From Candidatus Undinarchaeales archaeon SRR5007147.bin71 (GTDB taxonomy: Archaea; Undinarchaeota; Undinarchaeia; Undinarchaeales; Undinarchaeaceae), in NCBI GenBank assembly GCA_014189675.1, contig DVAE01000026.1:1-27106 (forward strand): a stretch of DNA of 27,106 nt, in the 5' to 3' direction. The notes under the pieces were generated by a model, which was not told the DNA's origin, did not search any database, and worked only from the letters and a program-made list of their open reading frames with translations. This document shows, in pieces, positions 15,411-22,124 of this stretch. The translations under genes and the position numbers were made by a program. Position 1 is the first letter of the stretch; each line of letters begins with the position of its first letter.

Positions 15411-15926
15411 ATGGACAGAAAGGAGATAGCAGAAACGGTATTGTACCTGTTTTTTGGTTTTGTGATAGCCCTTATTGGACATTCTGCACTTGGTTATGCT
15501 TTAGACACTGAATACCCAGTTGTTTCAGTGGTTTCTGAGAGCATGGAGCATGATGACCCTGAAACCTATAGTGGATGGTTCATTGACAGGAATTTTAACG
15601 AAACCGAACTTGAGAATTGGCCATTCAACAGGGGAATGAATAAAGGAGATCTTGTCTTAGTAAAGGGCTCTGTTGTCAGTGAACTGAATGCAGGTGATGT
15701 GATTGTTTACAGAATAGGTGGAGGAAAACCAATTATACACAGAATTGTATGGATAAATGATTCAAAGGTGTATACAAAGGGAGATAACAATAAAAATACG
15801 GACCAGGAAGGAGTTCACCTTGCGCCGCCAGTACAGGACCAGCACGTCCAAGGAAGGGCAGTTTTCAGAATTCCGCTTCTTGGATGGATAAAAATAGCAT
15901 TTATGAATATTGTGGGGTTGGATTGA
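15411..15926 (+). CDS. Signal peptidase I, archaeal/ER type (S26B)
   Basis: The enzyme removes signal peptides from exported proteins at the outer face of the membrane. An N-terminal hydrophobic anchor (about 10-30) is followed by the catalytic Ser in SESM (S44), the His in IIHRI (H110), which replaces the bacterial Lys, and the Asp in TKGDNN (D125). This Ser-His-Asp arrangement defines the archaeal and ER type. An insertion of about 25 residues between S44 and GDLVLV (51-75) is hydrophilic. A second weakly hydrophobic stretch is near the C-terminus. GAGG lies six bases before the ATG. Its stop overlaps the TFS start (TGATG). The lipoproteins at the right end need a different peptidase; the anchored or secreted proteins at 16835 and 17960 may be clients. 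Confidence 0.9.
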   Translation: MDRKEIAETVLYLFFGFVIALIGHSALGYALDTEYPVVSVVSESMEHDDPETYSGWFIDRNFNETELENWPFNRGMNKGDLVLVKGSVVSELNAGDVIVYRIGGGKPIIHRIVWINDSKVYTKGDNNKNTDQEGVHLAPPVQDQHVQGRAVFRIPLLGWIKIAFMNIVGLD

Positions 15927-16237
15927 TGAAATTTTGTGAAAAATGTGGAAGTCTTATGAAACCGAATGATAGTGGAATTGAATTCGTATGCGACTGCGGA
16001 CACATGGAGAGTGTAGGAGAAGGGCATATAACAACAGAGAAAGTGGAGAAAGGTATTCCTGATATTGTTGTGAAAGAAGAGGGGGATAAAGTTCTTCTTC
16101 CTGAAACTGATGCAGATTGTGAATGCGGCAATAAGAAAGCCTACTATTGGATAGAGCAGACGAGAAGCGCTGATGAAGCGCCGACACGATTTTACAGGTG
16201 CACAAAGTGCATGCACACCTGGAGAGAATACTCCTAA
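15926..16237 (+). CDS. tfs: Transcription elongation factor TFS (TFIIS/RPB9-like, two zinc ribbons)
   Basis: TFS stimulates transcript cleavage by stalled RNA polymerase. The N-terminal ribbon uses C4, C7, C22 and C24; the C-terminal ribbon uses C65, C67, C92 and C95. The catalytic acidic hairpin is QTRSADEAPT with D83 and E84. The C-terminus HTWREYS is the family ending. In each ribbon one knuckle is Cys-x-Cys where Cys-x2-Cys is usual. I start at ATG 15926, giving 103 residues, because it overlaps the signal peptidase stop and puts the first Cys at position 4 as in the family. The reading frame extends further upstream but that part reads through the signal peptidase gene. Confidence 0.92.
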   Translation: MKFCEKCGSLMKPNDSGIEFVCDCGHMESVGEGHITTEKVEKGIPDIVVKEEGDKVLLPETDADCECGNKKAYYWIEQTRSADEAPTRFYRCTKCMHTWREYS

Positions 16238-16247
16238 TACAGTAAAC

Positions 16248-16255
16248 TTATAAGA
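16248..16255 (+). promoter_or_regulatory. TATA box for the 65-residue membrane protein
   Basis: The self-complementary cttataag is about 40 bases before the ATG at 16292. The predicted start near 16277 leaves a short leader carrying a strong GGAGGTG ribosome-binding site (16281-16287), so this gene is not leaderless. Confidence 0.5.
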
Positions 16256-16291
16256 CAGCCGGCTTTAGCACTAAGGTAAAGGAGGTGCAAA

Positions 16292-16489
16292 ATGGCAATA
16301 AAACACGGAAAAGTCTGGGAATCTTTGCTTGTCGCAGGCTCCATAATTTTTGCGTTTGGAATTATATGGGGATCTCTGCTTCTTGCAAAAGAGTTCACGG
16401 AGGCCCAAGGAGCACTTGTTCTAATAATAATAGGAACAATCCTATTGATTCTTTCTGAGACAAGTCTTCTCTCAAAAGGAAAGAAATAA
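16292..16489 (+). CDS. Small two-helix membrane protein
   Basis: The 65-residue protein has two hydrophobic helices (about 10-32 and 39-58) joined by a short loop with Lys-Glu-Phe, and a basic C-terminus (SKGKK). No family is recognised. An unusually strong Shine-Dalgarno site (GGAGGTG, 4 bases before ATG) and its own TATA box indicate efficient translation, so it is a real gene despite its size. It is followed by the OB-fold gene after 26 bases. Confidence 0.75.
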   Translation: MAIKHGKVWESLLVAGSIIFAFGIIWGSLLLAKEFTEAQGALVLIIIGTILLILSETSLLSKGKK

Positions 16490-16515
16490 AAGATTGAAAC
16501 TCCAAGCTGGTGTGT

Positions 16516-16857
16516 ATGGAAAAGCTAACAAGGGCGCCAGCTCTGGAGAGATTTGTAAGTGAAATACGACCTGAAGACATAAGAGTCCGTGTTGTGGGAA
16601 CTGTGTCTGATAAGAGTGAGAATTCTTTTGAGCTTGGAGATGAAACAGGGAAAATTATTGTTAAGTCTGCGTCAGGATTTTCATTTGAGAATGGAAATAG
16701 GGTTCGTGTTTTTGGAAGACCTGTTTCAGCAGAAAAGGGAATTGAACTGGAATTTGAGTTAGCACAAGATATGAAACTCCTTAATGAAAAACTATATAAG
16801 AAAACCATTACTTTAAATCAAAATAAGGACATTGATGGAAACCAAAATAATCCTTAA
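16516..16857 (+). CDS. OB-fold protein (RPA/SSB-like, single-stranded nucleic-acid binding)
   Basis: The 113-residue protein shows the strand pattern of one OB fold: VRVVGTVSDKSENSFELGDETGKI (starting around 25), then KIIVKSASG, NRVRVFGRPVSA and IELEFELAQDM. The GDETG turn followed by I-x-V is common in RPA- and Stn1-type OB folds. It is too short for an archaeal RPA subunit with several domains, so it may be a small accessory ssDNA-binding protein. PCNA lies two genes downstream, which supports a replication or repair role. I prefer ATG 16516 over the GTG at 16510. A weak TATA-like aaataaaag at 16484-16492 fits a leaderless start there; co-transcription from upstream is also possible. Confidence 0.65.
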   Translation: MEKLTRAPALERFVSEIRPEDIRVRVVGTVSDKSENSFELGDETGKIIVKSASGFSFENGNRVRVFGRPVSAEKGIELEFELAQDMKLLNEKLYKKTITLNQNKDIDGNQNNP

Positions 16858-17098
16858 AACCGCATTGATAGCACTAGTAGTGTTTGTTGCAATAGTATCT
16901 GTTGCAGAAGCACGAAGAGGCGCGGCTGACGAAGATGCACAGGACTGCATCCTTAAGCCTGTCTCAGGGCTCAGCATAGCTTCAGTAACTGGGGGCTTTT
17001 CCTACATATTTGCAGGCGGAGCAAGCCCATTGATAATACTTGCTGTTGCATTCATTGTCGGTTTTATATCATCACATTTCATATGGCACGGATTCTAA
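16835..17098 (+). CDS. Small exported or membrane protein with N-terminal signal segment
   Basis: Residues 1-24 have the form of a signal peptide (METK, then hydrophobic through VSVAEA), followed by a short polar part with Asp/Glu and one Cys (RRGAADEDAQDC). A Gly/Ser-rich stretch and a second membrane helix (about 64-84, ending in HFIWHGF) follow. The start is ATG 16835; a TTG just before it is in frame but less likely. It overlaps the end of the OB-fold gene by 23 bases. No family is recognised; a type of small pilin-like or membrane-tethered protein is possible but not supported by a clear motif. Confidence 0.6.
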   Translation: METKIILKTALIALVVFVAIVSVAEARRGAADEDAQDCILKPVSGLSIASVTGGFSYIFAGGASPLIILAVAFIVGFISSHFIWHGF

Positions 17099-17105
17099 AG
17101 AATCC
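17090..17105. repeat. Small inverted repeat around a stop codon
   Basis: The arms ggattc and gaatcc flank a 4-base loop taaa that contains the stop codon of the preceding gene. No U-tract follows, so it is not a convincing terminator. It may be chance. Confidence 0.3.
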
Positions 17106-17143
17106 TATTGCCCTGTGATAACTAGAAAGAGTGGGAACTATAG

Positions 17144-17890
17144 ATGGCATTTAAATTTATATTGGACGAACCGGACCTTTTAAAGGACTGTGTTATAGCC
17201 TCATCCAGCCTTCTTAACGAAGCAGTGCTTACTGTGGACAGTAATGGAGTCAGCCTTGTAAGTATGGACTCGGCAAATGTTGCCCTTGTAGAATTCAATA
17301 TTCTTGCAGGAGCATTCAGAGAACTGGAAGCCTCCGAAAAAACTGAATTTGGAGTTAATATGGCAGATCTTGTATCTGTAATGAGACGAGTAAAATCCAC
17401 GGAAACTCTTGAGATGTCTATGGACGATGGTATGCTATCATTAAAGATATCTGGAAATGCAAAAAGAGCTTTTCAGATACCATTGATAGACGTAAAGAAA
17501 GAGACTAAAATACCTCAATTGGAATTCCCTGCCAGCATTGAAATAAAGGCAGAGTTCCTTGAAGATGGTATAAGTGATGCAGAGATAATCTCAGACGCAG
17601 TTATTTTTGAGGCTGACCCAGACTCATTTAAAATACGCTCCAGAGGAGATAACAGAACTGCCGAGCTCCAGATGCAAAAGGGGGAAGATGGAATTGTGAG
17701 TTTGGAGGCAAAAGACCACGTTAAATCAACCTTCTCTCTGGACTATTTGAAGAAGATGATAAAAGCCTCAAAAATATCTGACGTGGCGAGTGTAAGAATT
17801 GGAAATGATTACCCACTAAGAATGACATTCACAGTCCTGGACAAGGCACATATAGGATTTGTTCTTGCTCCGAGAATAGAGAATGACTGA
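17144..17890 (+). CDS. pcn: DNA polymerase sliding clamp (PCNA)
   Basis: PCNA is the trimeric ring that tethers DNA polymerase, ligase, FEN1 and other partners to DNA. The 248-residue protein has the normal length and two-domain layout: LVSMDSANVALVEFNI (38-53) is the classical LmamDsshValv motif of domain one; the interdomain loop is near residue 118-128; and the C-terminal PLRMTFTVLDKAHIGFVLAPRIE stretch carries the family ending with partner-binding residues. A U7 tract follows the stop. It lies 45 bases after the small exported protein gene with no strong TATA box of its own. Primase and GINS genes are 2-4 kb downstream, giving a loose replication cluster. Confidence 0.96.
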   Translation: MAFKFILDEPDLLKDCVIASSSLLNEAVLTVDSNGVSLVSMDSANVALVEFNILAGAFRELEASEKTEFGVNMADLVSVMRRVKSTETLEMSMDDGMLSLKISGNAKRAFQIPLIDVKKETKIPQLEFPASIEIKAEFLEDGISDAEIISDAVIFEADPDSFKIRSRGDNRTAELQMQKGEDGIVSLEAKDHVKSTFSLDYLKKMIKASKISDVASVRIGNDYPLRMTFTVLDKAHIGFVLAPRIEND

Positions 17891-17903
17891 GCTATTGTCA
17901 ATA

Positions 17904-17910
17904 TTTTTTT
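17904..17910 (+). terminator. U7 tract terminator after pcn
   Basis: Seven consecutive T residues begin 14 bases after the pcn stop codon and 20 bases before the TATA box of the next gene. This is a typical archaeal intrinsic terminator, with no hairpin needed. Confidence 0.6.
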
Positions 17911-17929
17911 CTGAAAACAGAGCGATACC

Positions 17930-17937
17930 TTTATAAT
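17930..17937 (+). promoter_or_regulatory. TATA box for the anchored exported protein
   Basis: The sequence tttataat is centred about 27 bases before the ATG at 17960, consistent with a leaderless mRNA. Confidence 0.6.
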
Positions 17938-17959
17938 TAAAAACGAATTAGAAGCTCTG

Positions 17960-18805
17960 ATGAGTAACAAGAAAGATTTTAGTTTCTATTACAGCATAGC
18001 GCTTTTATCACTGCTTGCCATAATTGTTTTTATGCAGCCTCAGACAGGAGAAGAAATACCTGACTTCGACGAAGTTACAACAATAAATGGAGTGAGTGTT
18101 GAAGAAGACCTTGTTATCCAGGAGGAAATGGTTGAAGAAATTGTCAAGTTTGAAGGGACTCTGGAAGAGACTGGATGTAATGTTGATACTGACTGGCCGG
18201 AGCATTGCCCTATAAAGAAGGGAAGTAGGGAATTTAGAACCTGCTGGATTGAGTCAACAAGTGGAAGTCCTGACCTTTTCGCAACTGTAGGATGTGGGGC
18301 AATGACCATTCACGCAGAATTCAAGCAAATGGCATCTATAGCAACCTCAAGAGAGGCCAGACTTGTAATTCTACCCAGTCCGAACGTGACAGCTAGATAT
18401 CTTTTATCTCTAGATATGAGAATAAATGGTCTTCCAATGACAGAAAATCAAGAGCAAGGTCTAGTAATCAATATAGAGGAAGTCCAAAATCACAGAAAAG
18501 TTGTAATAAGTGTTTCAGATGGGAAAATATGCGTACGAGAATCCGCTGAGGAGTGCATAGAAAGCCCTGAAGTTGTCGAAGCAACTCAACCTGGAAGAAT
18601 GAAATGGGACATCGTAGGGGAAAATGATGACTTGAGAATTTATGTTGACGACTCCATGATTGCAGAGTTCACTGAGCTTAGTCTTCTATCATACCAGCAG
18701 ACTGGAAATCTTGTATCACTGTACGCACGGCTTAATCCTGATGATGTGAGCGGAAATGTCCTGGATGTTGAAATTAGAAAGGCTGAGTTTTACAACATAG
18801 TATAA
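17960..18805 (+). CDS. Membrane-anchored extracytoplasmic protein, beta-rich with six cysteines
   Basis: A basic N-terminus and one hydrophobic segment (about 9-26) anchor the protein; the remaining 250 residues should lie outside. Six cysteines in that part (C73, C83, C95, C112, C191, C199) could form disulfides. From about 115 to the end the strand pattern, including KWDIVGENDDLRIYVDD and a final LDVEIRKAEFYNIV, resembles laminin-G/concanavalin-like jelly rolls that bind sugars. I cannot assign a named family, so the fold is inference. The gene stands alone with its own TATA box, after the pcn terminator and before fbp. Confidence 0.65.
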   Translation: MSNKKDFSFYYSIALLSLLAIIVFMQPQTGEEIPDFDEVTTINGVSVEEDLVIQEEMVEEIVKFEGTLEETGCNVDTDWPEHCPIKKGSREFRTCWIESTSGSPDLFATVGCGAMTIHAEFKQMASIATSREARLVILPSPNVTARYLLSLDMRINGLPMTENQEQGLVINIEEVQNHRKVVISVSDGKICVRESAEECIESPEVVEATQPGRMKWDIVGENDDLRIYVDDSMIAEFTELSLLSYQQTGNLVSLYARLNPDDVSGNVLDVEIRKAEFYNIV

Positions 18806-18843
18806 AAGTCTTTTAGAATTCCATATAAGAGGACGGAGCAAGC

Positions 18844-18851
18844 TATTTAAA
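18844..18851 (+). promoter_or_regulatory. TATA box for fbp
   Basis: The sequence tatttaaa is centred about 27 bases before an ATG at 18875 and 41 bases before the real fbp ATG at 18889. Transcription is expected to begin near 18873-18875. Confidence 0.55.
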
Positions 18852-18874
18852 GAACATAGGAAAAGAAAGGAGAG

Positions 18875-18892
18875 ATGGGAGAAAAGCTATGA
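18875..18892 (+). other. Possible five-codon upstream ORF (MGEKL) overlapping the fbp start
   Basis: ATG at 18875 opens a five-codon frame whose TGA stop overlaps the fbp ATG (ATGA at 18889-18892). It sits where the TATA box predicts the transcription start, so it could be read as a leaderless mini-ORF. GGAG at 18878-18881 provides a separate ribosome-binding site for fbp itself. Confidence 0.3.
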
Positions 18893-19989
18893 CAAAAAAA
18901 ACAACACTTTCAGTAATAAAGGCAGATGTAGGCAGTGTTCCGGGGCACGTAGTGGCACCTCCGGAGCTCTTAGAGGAATGTGAAATAGAACTTAATAAAG
19001 GCCTTACAGAGAATACAATAAACGATTTTTACATAACAAGGTGCGGAGACGATATTCAACTCATAATGACGCACTTCAATGGTGAAGACAACAAAGATGT
19101 TCACAAGCTTGCCTACGACGCGTTTTTAAAGGCAACAAAAAAGGCAAAGGAAATGAAGCTCTACGGAGCCGGACAGGACCTTTTGAAAGACACTTTCTCA
19201 GGAAATGTAAAGGGAATGGGACCTGGTGTTGCTGAAATAGAATTTGAAGAGAGGCCTTCAGACCCAGTAATAGTTTTCGCGGCAGACAAGACAGATCCTG
19301 GAGCATTCAGCCTTCCATTCTACAGAATGTTTGCAGACCCTTTCTGCACCCCAGGACTTACGATTGATCCGACTCTGCAGGACGGATTCAGTTTCGAGAT
19401 TCACGACATCAAAGAAAACAGAAAAATAACTCTTGAGGCCCCAGAAGATACATACAAAATTCTGGCATTTATAGGCTCAACGGGAAGATATCTCATAAAA
19501 AGAGTGTACAGGCGCTCGGACGGAGAAATTGCCGCCTCACTTTCCACTGAAAAACTGGCTCATATAGCCGGAAAATATGTAGGAAAGGATGACCCAGTTG
19601 CAATAGTACGTTGCCAGTCAGGATTCCCAAGTATTGGAGAAGCTCTTGAGCCTTTTGCTTTCCCGCACCTCGTTTCAGGTTGGATGCGCGGCTCGCACAG
19701 AGGTCCCTTTATGCCTGTTTCTCAGGAAGATGCTAGAAACTCCAGGCTTGACGGACCTCCAAAAGTAATCGCTCTTGGATTCCAGATAAACAAAGGAACA
19801 CTTGTAGGACCCGAAGACTTGTTCAGCGATGTTGCATACGACAGAACACGTGAGAAGGCACAGGAAGTTGCTGATTACATTAGGAGACACGGTCCATTTG
19901 AGCCGCACAGACTTGGAGAGGAAGATATGGAATATACCAATCTTCCGAAAATCTTGAAGTCCCTTGAAAGCAAGTTCAAGAAGATTTAA
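18889..19989 (+). CDS. fbp: Fructose-1,6-bisphosphate aldolase/phosphatase (bifunctional, archaeal type V)
   Basis: This enzyme joins dihydroxyacetone phosphate and glyceraldehyde 3-phosphate to fructose 1,6-bisphosphate and then dephosphorylates it, driving gluconeogenesis one way. Family landmarks run along the whole 366 residues: SVIKADVGSVPGH at the N-terminus (H20 and the D13 metal region), GAGQDLLKDTFSGNVKGMGPG (starting at 93), ADKTDPGAFSLPFYRMFADPF, and GSHRGPFMPVSQEDA. The Y201-x2-K204 pair fits the Schiff-base lysine and its tyrosine partner by motif spacing. The start is at ATG 18889 with GGAG seven bases upstream. With PEP synthase at 10947 the window encodes both ends of gluconeogenesis. 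Confidence 0.95.
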   Translation: MTKKTTLSVIKADVGSVPGHVVAPPELLEECEIELNKGLTENTINDFYITRCGDDIQLIMTHFNGEDNKDVHKLAYDAFLKATKKAKEMKLYGAGQDLLKDTFSGNVKGMGPGVAEIEFEERPSDPVIVFAADKTDPGAFSLPFYRMFADPFCTPGLTIDPTLQDGFSFEIHDIKENRKITLEAPEDTYKILAFIGSTGRYLIKRVYRRSDGEIAASLSTEKLAHIAGKYVGKDDPVAIVRCQSGFPSIGEALEPFAFPHLVSGWMRGSHRGPFMPVSQEDARNSRLDGPPKVIALGFQINKGTLVGPEDLFSDVAYDRTREKAQEVADYIRRHGPFEPHRLGEEDMEYTNLPKILKSLESKFKKI

Positions 19990-20019
19990 GAACAAACTAA
20001 ACCAATACTTTTCGGGAGA

Positions 20020-21270
20020 ATGTATAAAGAGGAGATTGAAAGTTATTATTCCAGGACGGATGTCCAGAGAGCCATACTGGAAGTTTCTGAAAACAGGGAA
20101 GTTATTCCTGTTCTTTCAACAGGCTCATTCGGATCTAGACCAAATGCTGTCTATTATGAAAAAGATGTAGGACAAATGGTCAAGAGTGGAGCCATAGACT
20201 TTCACTGCTCAGTTGAGCGCTGGAAAGACCCTCTAAAACTCAAAACTGGTATGAGAAAAGAAGAGCAGGATGCTCTGAGGATTGGGTGGGACCTTATTAT
20301 CGATATTGATTGCAAGAAAACTCTAGAAGAAGCTAAAACAGCGTGTATAATACTTCTTGACAGGATTGAAGAGCTGAATATACATAATTACGGTGTTAAA
20401 TTCTCTGGAAATCGCGGATTCCATATAGTAATTCCCTTTGAAGCATTTCCGGCAGAAATCATGGGAATGGGAGATATTGCAAAAAACTATCCTGATTTGC
20501 CCAGAAAAATGATACAATATCTTGCAGACACTACTTTTGAAACAATGAAGGAGGAATTTGGAGAGGATCCACGCAATGTCCTTGAGATTGACCACGGAGT
20601 TATAAGCCCGCGGCATCTTTTCCGAGCTCCATACGCTCTTAACAGAAAAACATGGCTCGCAAGCATCCCGCTTGAGAAAACGGAAATCCAAAATTTTGAC
20701 CCTCAAAGTGCTCAGCCGTCCAAAGTAAAAGTTAAACGGAAATTTTTCAAGAAAATGAAGGAAAACGAGGCTATTGAACTTCTCAGAGCATCTGCTTATT
20801 GGACTTCGAAGAGGAAGAAAGATAGTGAGAAGAAAGAAATTGCATTTGAAGTTCCAAAGGACGCGATACCTGTCAAATTTTTTCCCGGCTGCATTAAAAA
20901 TATAATGGAGGGGCTGGACGACGGAAGAAAACGAAGCGTCTTCATACTCGTGTCATTCCTACACAGAATAGGCTGGGAAAAAGATGATGTATGGGACTTC
21001 CTTCTTGATTGGAACAGGAAAAACAAGCCACCTCTGGCAGATAATCTGCTCAAGTCCAGTTTTACAAGCCAGTACACTGGAGAGGGTCCGAAAATGTCTC
21101 CAAATTGCAGTAATCCAGGGTATTATGGGGGGTTTGGAGAAAAGCAGTGCGAACATAGGAATCCAGTGTCATATACTCTAGGTAGAGTAAGAGCCCTTAA
21201 GAGAAAGCGCCCCAAGCGCAGGGCAAAGACTAAAAAGGAGACGAAACAAGAGAAGGAAGTGGGAGAATGA
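20020..21270 (+). CDS. priS: Single-chain DNA primase: PriS catalytic domain fused to PriL-like C-terminal domain
   Basis: Primase makes the short primers for replication. Residues 1-235 are the PriS catalytic domain: the metal-binding DID at D95 and D97, S129-G-N-R-G-F-H135 for nucleotide binding, and FRAPYALNRKT (201-211). Residues 285-390 resemble the PriL C-terminal domain, which normally holds an iron-sulfur cluster and starts primers: FPGCIKNIMEGL (C291), a helical R-K-R-S-V-F-I-L-V-S-F-L part, PNC (C363) and KQC (C377) before NPVSY. Only three cysteines are seen in this part; four are usual. The tail (391-416) is very basic. Single-chain primases of this kind are known from Nanoarchaeum. 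The stop overlaps the GINS start (ATGA). Confidence 0.85.
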   Translation: MYKEEIESYYSRTDVQRAILEVSENREVIPVLSTGSFGSRPNAVYYEKDVGQMVKSGAIDFHCSVERWKDPLKLKTGMRKEEQDALRIGWDLIIDIDCKKTLEEAKTACIILLDRIEELNIHNYGVKFSGNRGFHIVIPFEAFPAEIMGMGDIAKNYPDLPRKMIQYLADTTFETMKEEFGEDPRNVLEIDHGVISPRHLFRAPYALNRKTWLASIPLEKTEIQNFDPQSAQPSKVKVKRKFFKKMKENEAIELLRASAYWTSKRKKDSEKKEIAFEVPKDAIPVKFFPGCIKNIMEGLDDGRKRSVFILVSFLHRIGWEKDDVWDFLLDWNRKNKPPLADNLLKSSFTSQYTGEGPKMSPNCSNPGYYGGFGEKQCEHRNPVSYTLGRVRALKRKRPKRRAKTKKETKQEKEVGE

Positions 21271-21842
21271 CAGAAGTAATAACCTACGAGACACTTCGGG
21301 AAATACAGAGAGATGAGAAGAGGTCTTCAAAACTTTACTCGCTGAACGAGGATTTCTATTCGATTGTTCAGGACTATCTCGGAAGAGAGCTTTCAGAGGA
21401 TGATATATCAAGGAATGAGATACTTAATGCTAGGAAAATATTAGAGGATATACAAGACAGGCGCGAGAAGAAGATAATCAACTATGCGCTTGCAATAGCG
21501 AGAAATAATGAGAAGCTTGATGTGTCTGAGATGACCACTGAAGAACACTTGCTTCTTGAGAATCTTGTAGAAACGCTTAAAAAGTATCGCAGTAACATAG
21601 ATAACTCGTCGTCTTCAGAAGCAAAGGAACTGACAGAAACTGTAGAAGAGCCTGTCGAAGAAGAGAAGAGCCCTGAAGACAGTGAAAAGGCTCTTATAAA
21701 GATAAAGATTCTCGAGGATCTCCCGCAGATTGTCGGAGCAGATATGGAGGAATACGGACCATATTCAGCAGGAGAAATTGCTGAAATTCCGGAAGAAAAC
21801 GCAAAAATATTGATCGAAAATAAAACTGCAGAGGAACAATGA
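21267..21842 (+). CDS. GINS complex subunit (archaeal Gins51/Gins15 type)
   Basis: GINS joins MCM and a RecJ-like protein (the archaeal CMG-like helicase). Residues 5-110 form the helical A domain (YETLREIQRDEKRS near the start; ARKILEDIQDRREKKIINYAL at 55-75 is the hallmark ending). Residues 115-140 are a Ser/Glu-rich linker. Residues 142-190 are the small beta B domain (IKILEDLPQIVGADMEEYGPY, then GEIAEIPEENAKILI). The order A then B marks Gins51 rather than Gins23. The start overlaps the primase stop by four bases and its stop overlaps the L44e start, a common archaeal arrangement of primase, GINS and L44e. Confidence 0.88.
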   Translation: MTEVITYETLREIQRDEKRSSKLYSLNEDFYSIVQDYLGRELSEDDISRNEILNARKILEDIQDRREKKIINYALAIARNNEKLDVSEMTTEEHLLLENLVETLKKYRSNIDNSSSSEAKELTETVEEPVEEEKSPEDSEKALIKIKILEDLPQIVGADMEEYGPYSAGEIAEIPEENAKILIENKTAEEQ

Positions 21843-22117
21843 ACATACCAAAAACAGTGAATATGTATTGCGCATGGTGCAAGAAGCACAATGCCCATGG
21901 AATATTTGTGTCAAAGAAGAGGCAGAAGAGAACTTTGTCCATAGGACAGCGAAGATTCAAACGAAAGATGGAAGGATACGGTTCATTCCCGAAGCCAATG
22001 CCACAAGGAAAGAAGCCGACACAGAGGCAGGATCTTAGATTCAAGTGCGAAGAATGCAAGAAATCAAACACTCGATCAAAAATGCCAAGAGTAAAGAAAT
22101 TCGAGTTGACGGAATAA
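21839..22117 (+). CDS. rpl44e: 50S ribosomal protein eL42 (L44e)
   Basis: The 92-residue protein matches archaeal L44e: N-terminal MNIPKTVNMYCAWC with C11-x2-C14, a basic middle (KRTLSIGQRRFKRKMEGYGS), and a C-terminal KCEEC pair C70-x2-C73 completing the zinc-binding site. It contacts the CCA end of tRNA in the E site. The start overlaps the GINS stop (ATGA at 21839-21842). In most archaea rps27e follows directly; here a membrane-protein gene takes that place. Confidence 0.96.
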   Translation: MNIPKTVNMYCAWCKKHNAHGIFVSKKRQKRTLSIGQRRFKRKMEGYGSFPKPMPQGKKPTQRQDLRFKCEECKKSNTRSKMPRVKKFELTE

Positions 22118-22124
22118 GAAATAT

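Noticed and set aside
17090-17105. Hairpin at the end of the small exported-protein gene as a terminator
   Set aside because: No U-tract follows; the six-base stem could be chance. Kept only as a low-confidence repeat.
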